DNA from: Chalara sp. BL73
Lineage: Eukaryota; Ascomycota; Leotiomycetes; Helotiales
DNA: 64,000 nt
Reading direction: 5' to 3'
NCBI GenBank assembly: GCA_918026815.1
Contig: CAKJVC010000163.1
Location: 1 to 64,000 of the forward strand
Shown here: piece after piece, positions 1 through 9,969 of the stretch
How positions within the stretch are numbered: position 1 is the first letter of the stretch
Layout: every line of letters begins with the position of its first letter
Notes under the pieces: model-generated
Databases searched by the model: none
What the model was told of the DNA's origin: nothing
The model's input: only the letters and a program-made list of their open reading frames with translations
Position numbers and translations under genes: made by a program

Positions 1-698
1 TGATTTAGAATGCAAAAATAACGACGGCCGGACGCCTTTATCGTACGCCGCATCGAATGGTCATAGTGCTATAGTCCAGATTTTGATAGAGGCGGGAGCT
101 GATTTAGAATGCAAAGATAGCGACGGCTGGACGCGCAGCATGGTACGCCGCATTGAATGGGCATAGTGCTATAGTCCAAATTTTGATAGAGGCAGGAGCT
201 GATTTAGAATGCAAAGATAGCGACGGCCGGACGCGCCTTTATTGTACGCCGCATTGTATAGTTATAGTACTATGGCCCAGATTTTGATGGAGGCGGGAGC
301 TGATTTAGAATGCAAAGATAGCGACGGCCAGACGCCTTTATTGTACGCCGCATCGTATGGTCATAGTACTATGGCCCAGATTTTGATGGGGGGCGGGAGC
401 TGATTTAGAATGCAAAGATAGCGACGGCCAGACGCCTTTATTGTACGCCGCATCGTATGGTCATAGTACTATGGCCCAGATTTTGATAGAGGCGGGAGCT
501 GATTTAGAATGCAAAAATAACGACGGCTGGACGCCTTTATTGTACGCCGCATCGTATGGTCATAGTACTATGGTCCAGATTTTAGTAAAGGCAGGAGCTG
601 ACTTAGAGTCTGGAAGTGAAAATGGTTTGACGCCTCTATCATTCGCTACACGGTATCGGTATTATTCTGTGGTTCAGATATTGAAAGACGCAGGTGCT
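1..698 (+). repeat. 99-bp tandem repeat array (ankyrin-coding)
   Basis: About seven direct copies of a 99-bp unit. The first six are nearly identical; the last (about 599 onward) is clearly diverged. The high identity of neighbouring units suggests recent duplication or unequal exchange, while the differing indels show that coding constraint is weak or lost. Confidence 0.85.
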
Positions 699-722
699 AT
701 AGATCATCGTAAACATCTATAA
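1..722 (+). pseudogene. Broken ankyrin-repeat gene fragment (tandem 99-bp units)
   Basis: Six near-identical units, each starting with the bases for DLECK, begin at about 1, 100, 200, 301, 401 and 500, and a diverged unit follows at about 599. Each encodes one ankyrin repeat of about 33 residues (core TPLLYAASYGHSTM..ILIEAGAD), a protein-protein interaction fold. Unit spacing is 99, 100, 101, 100, 99 and 99 bp: insertions of 1, 2 and 1 bases near 134, 233 and 389 break the frame, and a stop follows the first insertion at 164-166. Only 441-722 is open, ending in a diverged repeat and a stop. The 5' end lies outside the window. It could instead be a functional gene with sequencing or collapse errors in a tandem repeat; the three separate indels favour a decayed copy. 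Confidence 0.75.
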
Positions 723-2021
723 CAGGACGCCGCTATCCTACGTCGTAATGAATTGGTATTAACACCGTAAATCAAGTATTTCCTAAGTAAGTGCTCAAGA
801 GGCGGTAGTAACGTGCTACTTAATAGTTAGACCCGTAAATTAAAAACTTGCTATCTAAGCTGGCTTTACGGTCGAGCGACTCCTGTACCTGCTTCAATCA
901 AGTATACTTCTGATTGGGAAATACAAACTAAATTGGGACGAGCAAGCATACGTGGCGGAAGTGATGAGGTCTGTCGACGCTCAAGCATACTCAGAATTTT
1001 CGGCATCTTAGCGTCTGCTAACTTTCCCATTTCAAAATCTCGAAATGGAATCTGGACTGGAAACATAATCCTTAGAACAGATAGGCTGGAAACCCTTATT
1101 AAAGTTCTTAATGGCCTTGAACTCAATAAATAAATGCCAATATTTCCTGTGCCATCTCTCCTTCAGCAACTATCGGTCATCATCGTAAGTCCATATTTTG
1201 TCGGAAGGACAGAAATTGTCCCGTCGACACAACTGCTTGAACACCATACAACGTTCTAATATGCTACCCTTTTTTTGGGTACATTTAAAAATGTTCTAGC
1301 TTAATCAAATCCACCTATACTTAGCACACCACCGACTATATTAGCGGGCTTGTTTCTAATATGGGCCTAACGCCTTGGTGATTTATGGTCTTAGTGAGCT
1401 ATGTAGATCTAACAAAATTAATATGTATCTCACAATGAGTTAGAAGCCACTGCCAAACCTGCACGCTGGAATGAACCAGTAATTCTGGGATGATTAACTA
1501 TTACATACTTTATTAACTTTGTTCTTCGGGTTGAGCTTCTGCTGGATAGCCAAACTCTCCACGGAGGTGACATTTGAGTTGAAATAGATAAATTCAGGTG
1601 CACAGTCAATCTGTTTACAGCATGCTTGCCTGATATGCATGATCCCCACTCTTTATGTGGGACAGGGGTCCTCCCGCAGTTACACCCAGATATGGTTCAA
1701 GTTGCTGCTCGGGTAGGTGTTACATGTTGAATGATTTTCCTGTAGGTTTTATATGAAGCGCCAAGAGATGCACTGACTTCCAACATTTGACAGAGAGAAC
1801 CTTCGTCTGACTGGCGCCCACACCATATGTTAAAGTAGTTTGGCTCTTTAATTGGTTCTGATATACGCACACTGTGGTTGGACAAACCTGGTTGCTCTTT
1901 AAGTGCTCAGTGTTGCGAAAGGAAAAGGCTGTTCTGGCTAAACCCACGTTGTCTAAGGCCAAGAAAAACATTTATTTTATCTGAACAGTCAAATTTGTTA
2001 CAATTTTTGCCTCTCAGTCAA
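723..2021. other. Intergenic, no gene recognised
   Basis: AT-rich sequence with stops in all frames. Short open stretches (for example 866-1126 minus and 1697-1971 minus) show no recognisable protein family and no coherent splice sites. It lies between two broken genes and probably belongs to the same decayed accessory block. Confidence 0.6.
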
Positions 2022-3535
2022 ATGACCCTCTCCGCCTTTGTATCAACGTTGGAAAAGAAGTTGTCTCCTGGCGCAGAAATCACTAAGGACCCATCTTCTG
2101 AAGCCTTCCAAACTATCATCCAAAGATGGTCCAATCTAGGGCCACTAATTCCCGCTGCAATAATAAAACCCGCCACAGAGCTTGACACGATTATCACCGT
2201 AAATCCCAAACACCAAATCTTTTGTTTGGAGGCCGATGAAGTATGGTTTCACTGACACTATATCATCAGAGGCCAAAGCTGCACATGATTCTTCAATTCC
2301 TTTCGTTCCTGCTACTGGCGGTCATAGCCTTGGTCAGCGATCGACTCGGAAGATTTCGTACTTGATATGGGGCTAAATAAATCTATTACGGTTTTTCCTG
2401 AACAAGACACAGCCAAGGTTGTTGGCGCTGCCTTGATGAAGGAGCTTGCTACAGCTTTGGCCGACGCAGGGACATGTACAGGTAATAACCAATTCTCTTA
2501 GTTACATTTAATTACTGACACCTCCTTCGTGGCTGTTGGTGATGGGAACACAGTTGGTGTGATTCCCTACTGCGTTGGCGTAGTACCAACATGCTTCTGG
2601 CTGTGATCGGGTTTGCCTGCAGCCAAATAATTGGTGCCAGAGTTGTCACTGCTGATGGCAGATTAATCACTACAACTGTAGAAAGTGAGCCAAACTTGCT
2701 GTGGGCAATCAAAGGCGCCGGTCAGTTTTTCGGTGTGGTTTCGGAATTGACCCTCAAGACATATCCTTTGTCTTTAGTTGGGACGCCAACCGGTGCGCAT
2801 TGGAGCGGCCAGTTCATGTATTCGCTGGATCAAAGCTGAAGAGGTACGTAAAGCTCTCAAGAGCATAATAACTTCTACCAAGCACAAAACGGCTGGTATG
2901 GTCATGGTATTGGCGCCTCCGGCTTGTCAGCCGGTTCTTGCAGTTGCACCACTTTTTTTTAGCGACCCAGAGCTTGGACCGCAAGTATTTCAAACTTTAA
3001 CTGATTTTAAGCCAATGATGTCGATAGGTTCTACTCCTTTGTGGCCTAATGTCAGCGACTCATTGGACTACGCGTGTGTAAATGGTGACTACAAAAGTTT
3101 CAGCTTGGCAGGAATTAAGGAATGCAAGACCGAAAACTTTCTCAAGGTCATTAGTCTGTTTAAAGGGGTTATTACGAAAATTCCGGATGCGGTTGCCACC
3201 GGGTATGCTTTGAATGGCATACCCCGAATCCTGATACTGCCGAGTATGCTTTAGTAAATTAAATAGATAGCATGTAAGCTGGAATTGTTTTTGCGTGGTA
3301 TTGCAAGAAGAAAACCATGAAACAATGGCAGATTTTGAAAAGCGCGCACTGGCTGCAATGTGCATTGGACAAGCTGAGGGGACTTTATTGGTTATTCTAA
3401 TTGCATTCGCGTTGACCTGTTGAACGACGGTATCGAGGACCAGAAAGGTTGCAGAAGTTGAAAATGTTAAGGCAAAAATGGTATCCCAGCGGGGTATTTG
3501 AGATAATGCGGAGGAGCTTCCTGAGTATTGGCCGA
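2022..3535 (+). pseudogene. FAD-linked oxidoreductase (berberine-bridge-enzyme-like) pseudogene
   Basis: Family landmarks occur in order but in different frames. The N-terminus from the ATG at 2022 reads SAFVSTLEKKLSPGAEI. A flavin-binding GGHS signature lies near 2320, the second half of the FAD domain (ARVVTADGRLITTT, LLWAIKGAGQFFGVVSELTL) at about 2630-2770, the substrate-side domain at about 2840-3230, and a C-terminal BBE-type tail (LQKLKMLRQKWYPSGVF) at about 3451-3501. Frames change near 2255, 2340, 2500, 2600, 2830, 3260 and 3430, and several in-frame stops occur. Some breaks could be introns (for example after 2479), but there are too many for a live gene. Intact relatives oxidise varied secondary metabolites or sugars using covalently bound FAD; the substrate here cannot be told. 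Confidence 0.8.
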
Positions 3536-4053
3536 TGAGAGAATGCTACAGTTTATGTAATACTTGGCGAAAACGTGACCCCTCTCCACCTGCGTAGATG
3601 CGATTCTATGTTGCGTCCACCTACGAAGGACAACTTCCCGCGTCCATCCGAATGCCCTGATTAATATGATCGCCTCTTTGAAAGCCGCTACATGGTATCA
3701 GCCTCGCGCTATTTCTGCCCAAGAGCCGCCTAAGTCTACCTTACTTAACCTTAGAGAGAAACATGACCAGTTTGCTCCTTCACTTCTCCCGCTTTGATCA
3801 GCTGTGCGTGTCGCTGCAGGCTCCGATGGCGATCTAAATATTGCGTGATTCGGGTGCTTGCTCCTGGATTGGGTGTCAGATGAGGCTATGGGAGGCTCTG
3901 CTCGGTGAGTTGTTTAGCTGAGTCCTTGTGTGACCAAGCGACTAAACAAGTTATATAGCAATGAACCCTTTTCCGCTTTCAGCACTCCATTCTTTTCCTG
4001 GAATCTATATATGAACTAAATTTCATGATAAAGTTCCAACCATCAATTTCAAA
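3536..4053. other. Intergenic before the 601-aa gene
   Basis: No gene recognised. Short readable pieces around 3590-3900 resemble protein-coding sequence but are stop-ridden and match no family I know. A TATATATG box at 4006-4013, about 45 bases upstream of the next ATG, may be part of that gene's promoter. Confidence 0.5.
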
Positions 4054-5859
4054 ATGGATAACGGTGGGAACCTCGATTTGGTACAAACAATTCTGACAGG
4101 ACTTGGCCTGTTAGCTGTGATTGCCGCGGTCGTGACTTTTGCCACAGAGCGAATCCGTCGAGTGCGTGAAAATGATGAAAGATACGCAACAACTTCTATC
4201 AGCCGTATGGGCTGCTTTCGCAAGAAACGTCCAAACGTCTTTCACTTTTTGTTAGGAAGAAACACCCCAGTCCTCATGATGCCAAGCCTAGAGGGGCTTT
4301 TTGAAGCCGCAGACCAAGGACTTTGGACAAGCTCTAGCTTGGACCACATGAATGATCTTCAAACAGATCTTACTTGGGTCCCTCTATACGAATCTGTATT
4401 CGAGGAATTAGCCTATCAGGATTTACCAAAGGCTTGGAAACAGGATGAGCTCGTTATGGGGATTTTTAACTCCATTAAAAGGTCCAATAACAGGCATTGC
4501 CATTCATCTGAGTACTTTGAGGCTCGTCATCGCTTGTTAAGACTCGAAAAACTCGTCAGCTGTGTGCGCAAACTTCCGCAAGTGACAACGACTCCATCTG
4601 GCACCGCACCCACTTCCAGCTTCACATCTCTTGGTAACGAACATGGACTGACGAAACGAAAAGCGATCATAGTGTCCGGTAAAAAGCCCAGTATTTCTGT
4701 GAGCAGGGAAGAGTTCGTTGCTCTAGCCTTAATGACTGGGATGAGAGTCGAGCGGAGTGCCCATGGCCTTCACTATTCGGGTATTGGACCTTTTGGGCTC
4801 ACTTCTGATCTTATTCACACTGATGCCAATTGGATGCTCTCTCTAATCAAGGGCACTCGTATACCGCGACACGCACCTTCCGTGGGGTCAGGGTACACAT
4901 TTCTGATGGCTAAACACTTGGCTTGTGGGACTATACCTTTCATGGAAAGCCCAAGCTGGGTAAAATGTGTTTACATGACAGATTCTGTTCTCAACGGTGT
5001 CAAATCAGGTCGGTGCATTATTGACGAAAGATCCTATGGTGGTCGCTCCTTGGAGTTTCTACGCCGTCTACCAGCGGAGAAGGCGGTAGATGCGTACTAT
5101 GGCTTGAAAGACAACGTCCAAGACACGCCTGGGGCTATATTCGATGCTCATGCCCATATTGAAGTTGCGTGGTCGCGTCTTATCGCTGGTGTCGCGTTTG
5201 GCGGTTTAGTCCCTCAAGCACATCCAAATGTCAAGGAAGCCGTGAAATACACGGTTGCAGGAACCAGTATTCTGGAGTGTATCCAGAATCTTGAGGCATT
5301 GATCGACGAACTGCATGTGCAAACGAAAGACCGTGGACTCTCACTTTTTGGGTCGGAAGTTGCCAAAAGATGTGAAGCTAAAGTTTATGTTACCTACACG
5401 TTTCCATCTACCGCCAGCAATCCTCGAGATGCGGCAGCGGTGTTTGCCCGTTATATGAACCTCCTCGAATGCTTAGTGGCCATTATTCATGAAAAGACAC
5501 TTCCACGACCAAGTTCAGGTATGCAAAGTATGGAAAAAGTCTTTGAAAAGGCTGATATAACCTTGGACCGTGTGTATCGCGCTCATGTCAAACCTATGAC
5601 AGGCCGAACTTCTTCAGAGCAAACACTGGTTGATCAAGATTTAGGCAAGACCGTTTCTGACATCACCAGCTCAATAAAAGCGAACGGCACCGTCTCACTA
5701 GATCAGTGCGGCGAGTTGCTGAGATGTATTTTAGCGGCCTGGGCGGTGACTGTGCCAATAGTTTTGGTCATGGAGGATGCTATTCAGTCCAACCAAATCG
5801 GGTCCGTGCCAGGCACGATCATCATGGACTCATTGCCGCCGGTCGTATCTTTGGGATGA
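4054..5859 (+). CDS. Uncharacterised 601-aa protein with one N-terminal membrane segment
   Basis: A single uninterrupted ORF from ATG to TGA without introns, unlike most neighbours. A hydrophobic stretch at about residues 9-29 (ILTGLGLLAVIAAVV core) followed by basic ERIRRVR predicts one membrane anchor. The remaining 570 residues look globular and cytosolic. Conserved-looking stretches include TGMRVERSAHGLHYSG, DANWMLSLIKGTRIPRH, SYGGRSLEFLRRLP and AHAHIEVAWSRLIAGVAFGG, rich in Trp, His and Gly. I recognise no catalytic motif and assign no function. It lies beside two pseudogenes, so it sits in an accessory neighbourhood, yet its frame is fully intact. It may belong to a fungus-restricted family; translation could also be a relic without function, but 601 open codons argue against that. 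Confidence 0.8.
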   Translation: MDNGGNLDLVQTILTGLGLLAVIAAVVTFATERIRRVRENDERYATTSISRMGCFRKKRPNVFHFLLGRNTPVLMMPSLEGLFEAADQGLWTSSSLDHMNDLQTDLTWVPLYESVFEELAYQDLPKAWKQDELVMGIFNSIKRSNNRHCHSSEYFEARHRLLRLEKLVSCVRKLPQVTTTPSGTAPTSSFTSLGNEHGLTKRKAIIVSGKKPSISVSREEFVALALMTGMRVERSAHGLHYSGIGPFGLTSDLIHTDANWMLSLIKGTRIPRHAPSVGSGYTFLMAKHLACGTIPFMESPSWVKCVYMTDSVLNGVKSGRCIIDERSYGGRSLEFLRRLPAEKAVDAYYGLKDNVQDTPGAIFDAHAHIEVAWSRLIAGVAFGGLVPQAHPNVKEAVKYTVAGTSILECIQNLEALIDELHVQTKDRGLSLFGSEVAKRCEAKVYVTYTFPSTASNPRDAAAVFARYMNLLECLVAIIHEKTLPRPSSGMQSMEKVFEKADITLDRVYRAHVKPMTGRTSSEQTLVDQDLGKTVSDITSSIKANGTVSLDQCGELLRCILAAWAVTVPIVLVMEDAIQSNQIGSVPGTIIMDSLPPVVSLG

Positions 5860-6613
5860 GAAAACCATTTCCGTTTTCGACGCATATTTGTATTATATTT
5901 TCATCCTGTGTATGTTTCTCACATTTGCTACGAGGGTGGCTTGTACTAAATAGGTATGGTGGCCGGAGTTGGGAGCACGATATCTTTGATCTCACATCCA
6001 CGGTATAGGCATTTAATGCAATTGCAATTTCTAACCACTTCCAGTAGCCGCTTTCCAATTTGGGATGTGAAATGTGAATTTGGATGCGGATGTTGACCAG
6101 CAGACAGCAGAGATCGATATCCGGCGATGCCAAAATGACTCAATCTTCCTTTGGCCAAGGATCCCTTGGCGAAAAAGGAGCAAGTATGAGTGTTAATTCA
6201 GTCCAACATCTTGGTAGGCGAAAGCATTGCAATACATAAGCTTCAAGAATATATCAATACCTAACTGAAGAGATGACAATAGCTATCATGTGACATTCTG
6301 ATATACTGAATAAACTCTTCAAATAGTCCCTCCAATGCTGAGGATATAGCGCAAACATCATGAATAATACCCATAGTTCAAGTAATTTTTCACATGAAAC
6401 GAATGAATCGGTCTGTTACAGATATAATACTTAGCTGGGCACGACCGAGTTGGTGGTGGACTCCCGAAATCAAGGCTCAACGCCTGTGTCGTCTAACTTC
6501 TCATCTGCTTCGTTAAAGGCCTTCCAAAATAGATACTATGTCTTCTTCTGAAGGAGCAACATATGAGACTAACCCATCGTGAGTTTAGTCATTCAAAAGC
6601 TCTTACCAAGGAA
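5860..6613. other. Intergenic, no gene recognised
   Basis: AT-rich spacer between the 3' ends of two convergent genes. Short ORFs at 5706-6008 and 5822-6158 are out-of-frame shadows. No repeats of note were seen. Confidence 0.5.
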
Positions 6614-7321
6614 CTAACCTTGAGACCTGAGCGAAGCGATTTGCGCCGTCATATATCTCCCCAAGGCGATAAATTCAGGCGGTGCTTCCTTATATGCTTT
6701 CTCGAAGATCAGTCTCTTAATTCCTGGGATCGCATACAGCACTCCAAGAACCCCATGCTCGATGAAAACATCCATGGATCCTTGTTCTTGATATCTTTTT
6801 GGGAAGCGGTCGAATATTTCGTCGCGTCGAAAACAGCAAAGGTCGACATGGATCGTATGGAGTCTGGAACACTTGAAAAGATCTCGTATATTTGCTGAGT
6901 TCAGCCGGCTTTTAGTACGCCGTTTTTGGTAAGTCCACATGACAGTCATTTCGCGTACATGATTGAAAAATGTGCGACTAGTATCAGAGCAAAAATCCGG
7001 GAGCTCGTAAATATGGAATTTGTTATTGGAAACAAACACGGAATATGCCTCTTTGGAAATTTGTTTGCAAGTTGCCAGTAGAGCAAGATCAAGTTCACGA
7101 TAGTCTGGAGTGAGTCGATAAATAAATAATTTATCGGTAGGGAGCACCAGTTGGTAGATTTGGAGTCTTAGTTCGACTGGGAGTTTGAAGAAATAGCCTG
7201 GACAAGTTAGCCACATTTGGTCATATTATTTGCAATACGAACAAATTTCTCTAGGCAAAATGAATTTCGATTGTCCTATATCCAACTCGTCTAGAGAAAA
7301 GGGTGGATGTTTAGATGTCAT
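6614..7321 (-). CDS. 2EXR/F-box-like domain protein (about 220 aa)
   Basis: Exon model: complement of 6614-7197 plus 7243-7321. The 45-nt intron (GTTCGT...CTAAC...CAG) has a textbook branch site, and its codon phase fits exactly, giving a Cys codon at the join. The mature N-terminal part then carries YFFKLPVELRLQIYQLVLP, the L-P-x-E-L-R-x-x-I-Y motif of fungal 2EXR/F-box-like proteins, followed by the usual 'LLATCKQISKEAYSVF' helix. This family is expanded in filamentous ascomycetes and generally uncharacterised; an adaptor role in ubiquitin ligases is only suggested by its F-box-like motif. The ATG at 7321 was chosen as the nearest upstream in-frame start; an earlier non-ATG extension is possible. 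A second family member lies at 32.7-33.5 kb. Confidence 0.8.
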
Positions 7322-8000
7322 TTTTACTAGATGAGGTTGCGATTGTGTGCAATGCAATGCAGTTAATAGACAGCGACCAGCATGATTGAAAATAGAAGGA
7401 AACGTGAAAGGACAGCAATAACGCGATGTGCTTATACCCCGCAAAGGTCAAAAGTGGCTGCCTCTAGTTGAAATATTAGGCAACTGTGCTGCACCACTGG
7501 GCTCGATCCTAACTCTATATGCCTGGCAAACTTTACCATAGCAAATAATGGACGGCCACTCCCCCTTTACGCGGTCCATTGTTGTCCAAGGAGAGTAACG
7601 CGAAATAGTAATTAGGATATGTAGGTCGAGGGGCAGAATGCTAGCCCCCTGATATCAGTCAAGCCCTGTAGTAGCCCCGGCTTGGCGCCTCGGTCCAATA
7701 TCAATATTATTTATACGCGACAGAACGCGATCAACATTCAAAGATCCAAAGACTTGAAAGTACGAGATCATAAATACAGTTTCCTAAAATCCAATCCTTT
7801 CAACTTCGATTATTACAGCAAAATCCTCTCGGTTTTTAGACTCTCTGTTGTGGAACAATCATTCTCGTTCCTCTAATCTACACCATCGCGTCTAAAACAA
7901 CAGGACTTCTTGCTCTGCTCTGCTTGCTAGTGTTCCGCGAGAGCAAAGTATTCCCTACACATCCGCGGAAACTCGAGAATCTGCAGGGAAAACCTTGATC
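7322..8000. other. Divergent intergenic region
   Basis: Separates the 2EXR gene (minus) from the Whi5-like gene (plus) and so must hold both promoters. The last 140 bases before the ATG at 8001 are pyrimidine-rich, a common feature of fungal 5' leaders. No specific site could be assigned. Confidence 0.5.
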
Positions 8001-8960
8001 ATGGCCACTACTCAATCGCCGGCGCGTCGCGTGCTCTCTGACCTAAACGTCAACTCAACTCTATCTCCAGTTAGTATATTCAGACTACCCCCAAGCCATG
8101 CACTCTAAATATCTACACGTTTTAACATGCATCTGATAGAGGAAGTCATATAAGCCCTACAAGTTTGATTTAGAAATGCAGCAAAAAGATGGAGTTATCG
8201 GTAAACGGCCGCAAGTAGAAGCATGTTCCGCCGAATCATCTCCAGCAAAGAGACGACGGAGCAATGGACCATTACTGGAGCCCTCCTCATCACCTGCCTC
8301 TTCTACCGCAGACACGTCTTACAATATCACACAACTTACAGCCGGTGAGTAGTTTTGAAGTGCAGCCAACTAGAACCAGCGCCCCTGGATATACAGTCAA
8401 ACTAATTGAACTGTCTAGTCACGGAACCAGACTCTCCTCATCCTCGAACCATCCCTCGAAACGAACTTCGCCAACGAGCCGAAGCCATGAAACTCCGTCT
8501 GCGGCTCGCCAACTACAAAGTCGAAACAAAGCAAATTAATGTCCCTCTCTCTCAACTTCGGCTCGAGACCAAGACCTCAAAGCCATCCAACCATCCGCGT
8601 TTCTCCCCTTCCCTCACCACCGGCAAGCCACGCACACCTCTTCCAGATACAATCCCAGATATCAGGATCAGAAGACCATCTTCAGAGACGGCGCACCCTG
8701 CTACGCATATGCCATCGTCGCCGCCACCGCGTTATCTGGAAATAGTAAGTGGGAGCAATATTTCGCCTCGTAAAGAGGAGCTGGTCACGCCACTGCTACC
8801 GCGTCAGAGAGAGGATATTGCAGGTCGTCTGGCTAGAGAAAGCCCAACCAGGAAGGACCCGTCGGGCAGAGATTTAACAAGTAGCATCGTCAAACAGAAG
8901 ACAGCGGCAGATTCGTTATTAGATCTGATGCGCCAGAGCGACTACTCTCGATCGTTTTAA
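8001..8960 (+). CDS. Whi5/Nrm1-type G1/S transcriptional repressor (271 aa)
   Basis: Three exons: 8001-8069, 8140-8344 and 8419-8960, joined by introns of 70 and 74 nt with matching phases. The N-terminus has RRVLSDLN. After the first splice comes RKSYKPYKFD, and at about residues 105-138 comes RNELRQRAEAMKLRLRLANY with KVETKQINVPLSQL. This is the conserved Whi5/Nrm1 (GTB-type) motif that in yeasts contacts SBF/MBF cell-cycle transcription factors. The rest is low-complexity, rich in Ser, Pro and Arg, with S/T-P sites suited to cyclin-dependent kinase control (for example SPAKRRR, TPLLP). By family knowledge it should repress G1/S genes in the nucleus until phosphorylated. Whether it acts like Whi5 (early G1) or Nrm1 (exit from S) cannot be told. 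Confidence 0.82.
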
Positions 8961-9969
8961 GCCGCCTTTTAGTTCCTCTCTAAAATTCGGACTACGACTT
9001 CACGGCTGCCTTGACCCAATTCTATTTATCTCTGTTGCATGGAAGGAGTTGTTGGCTGTATAAAGCATTTTACATATTCGAACGCATGGTTGGGGTTTGA
9101 GGTTCACGGATGTGTGCATTTTTGGCGGAGAATTATGACCTGAAATAATGGTGTCTTGGTGTTTGTTAAGTAGGACCACTTGTGGATTGTAGCAGTATTA
9201 AAGCAAAGGACTGTTTGGATTAGTCCGGATTCATTCCCTCTTGATGACTATCGGAGGGTTGTGCTTCCGGTTGTACTATACCCCAAGGTGATAGAGTAAT
9301 GCCCAACACGAAGCTTGTTCTCTCAGGTGCGGGTGCACAGAACTTAGAAGCCAAGGCCCTTGCCCAATTATAGTATGCAGTGTGTTTCTTCAGATGCATG
9401 ATCCTCGCATCTTTTCTCTCTCTTTGTTTCACCCGCGATATTCATAAAATCTCAGTAAGAGAACGATACCCGCTGTCTTTAATCAACACTCGCAACCACT
9501 AATGCAAGGCATAGCTCACTTTTCGCTCAGAAAGAAAAGGTTCGGGGAGATTTTAATTCACCAGCTGCTTCTAATTGACTACTTCCATCACATATATCAC
9601 TCAATAAATCAGACACCCGTTGCCTGCAAACCATAATTAAATAATCTACAGACATGCCAACTTTCTTGACTCCCAACAGATGTTTCGCGCCATCCTAGTC
9701 CTCGTTCGTTGCCCCACACAGTATCATTCTATACAAAAAGGCGGCCAGATTTCCAAGCGACTGTCTTTGACGTTTTGTTTCTTGATGGCTGTCGGTTTGA
9801 TGTTTCCCGTAATCAGGGAATAGCAAAGGGCTTTTTTTCAGTGTTCTTACGAGGTTTTTTTTATGGATGATGTATGATGCATGATTCGTGGGCGAAAGCA
9901 AGTCCTTGAATCATCGGCCGCGTTAAAGGTGGTTCAATACAAGTGAGAAGTTGGCGATTAGACTAGTAT
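8961..9969. other. Convergent 3' intergenic region
   Basis: Lies between the stop codons of two convergent genes and presumably holds both 3' UTRs and poly(A) sites. Short ORFs here (9220-9432 and 9695-9901, minus) have no recognisable content. Confidence 0.5.

Noticed and set aside
1..698. CRISPR-like or minisatellite array
   Set aside because: Units are 99 bp without spacers and encode ankyrin repeats; the window is eukaryotic.
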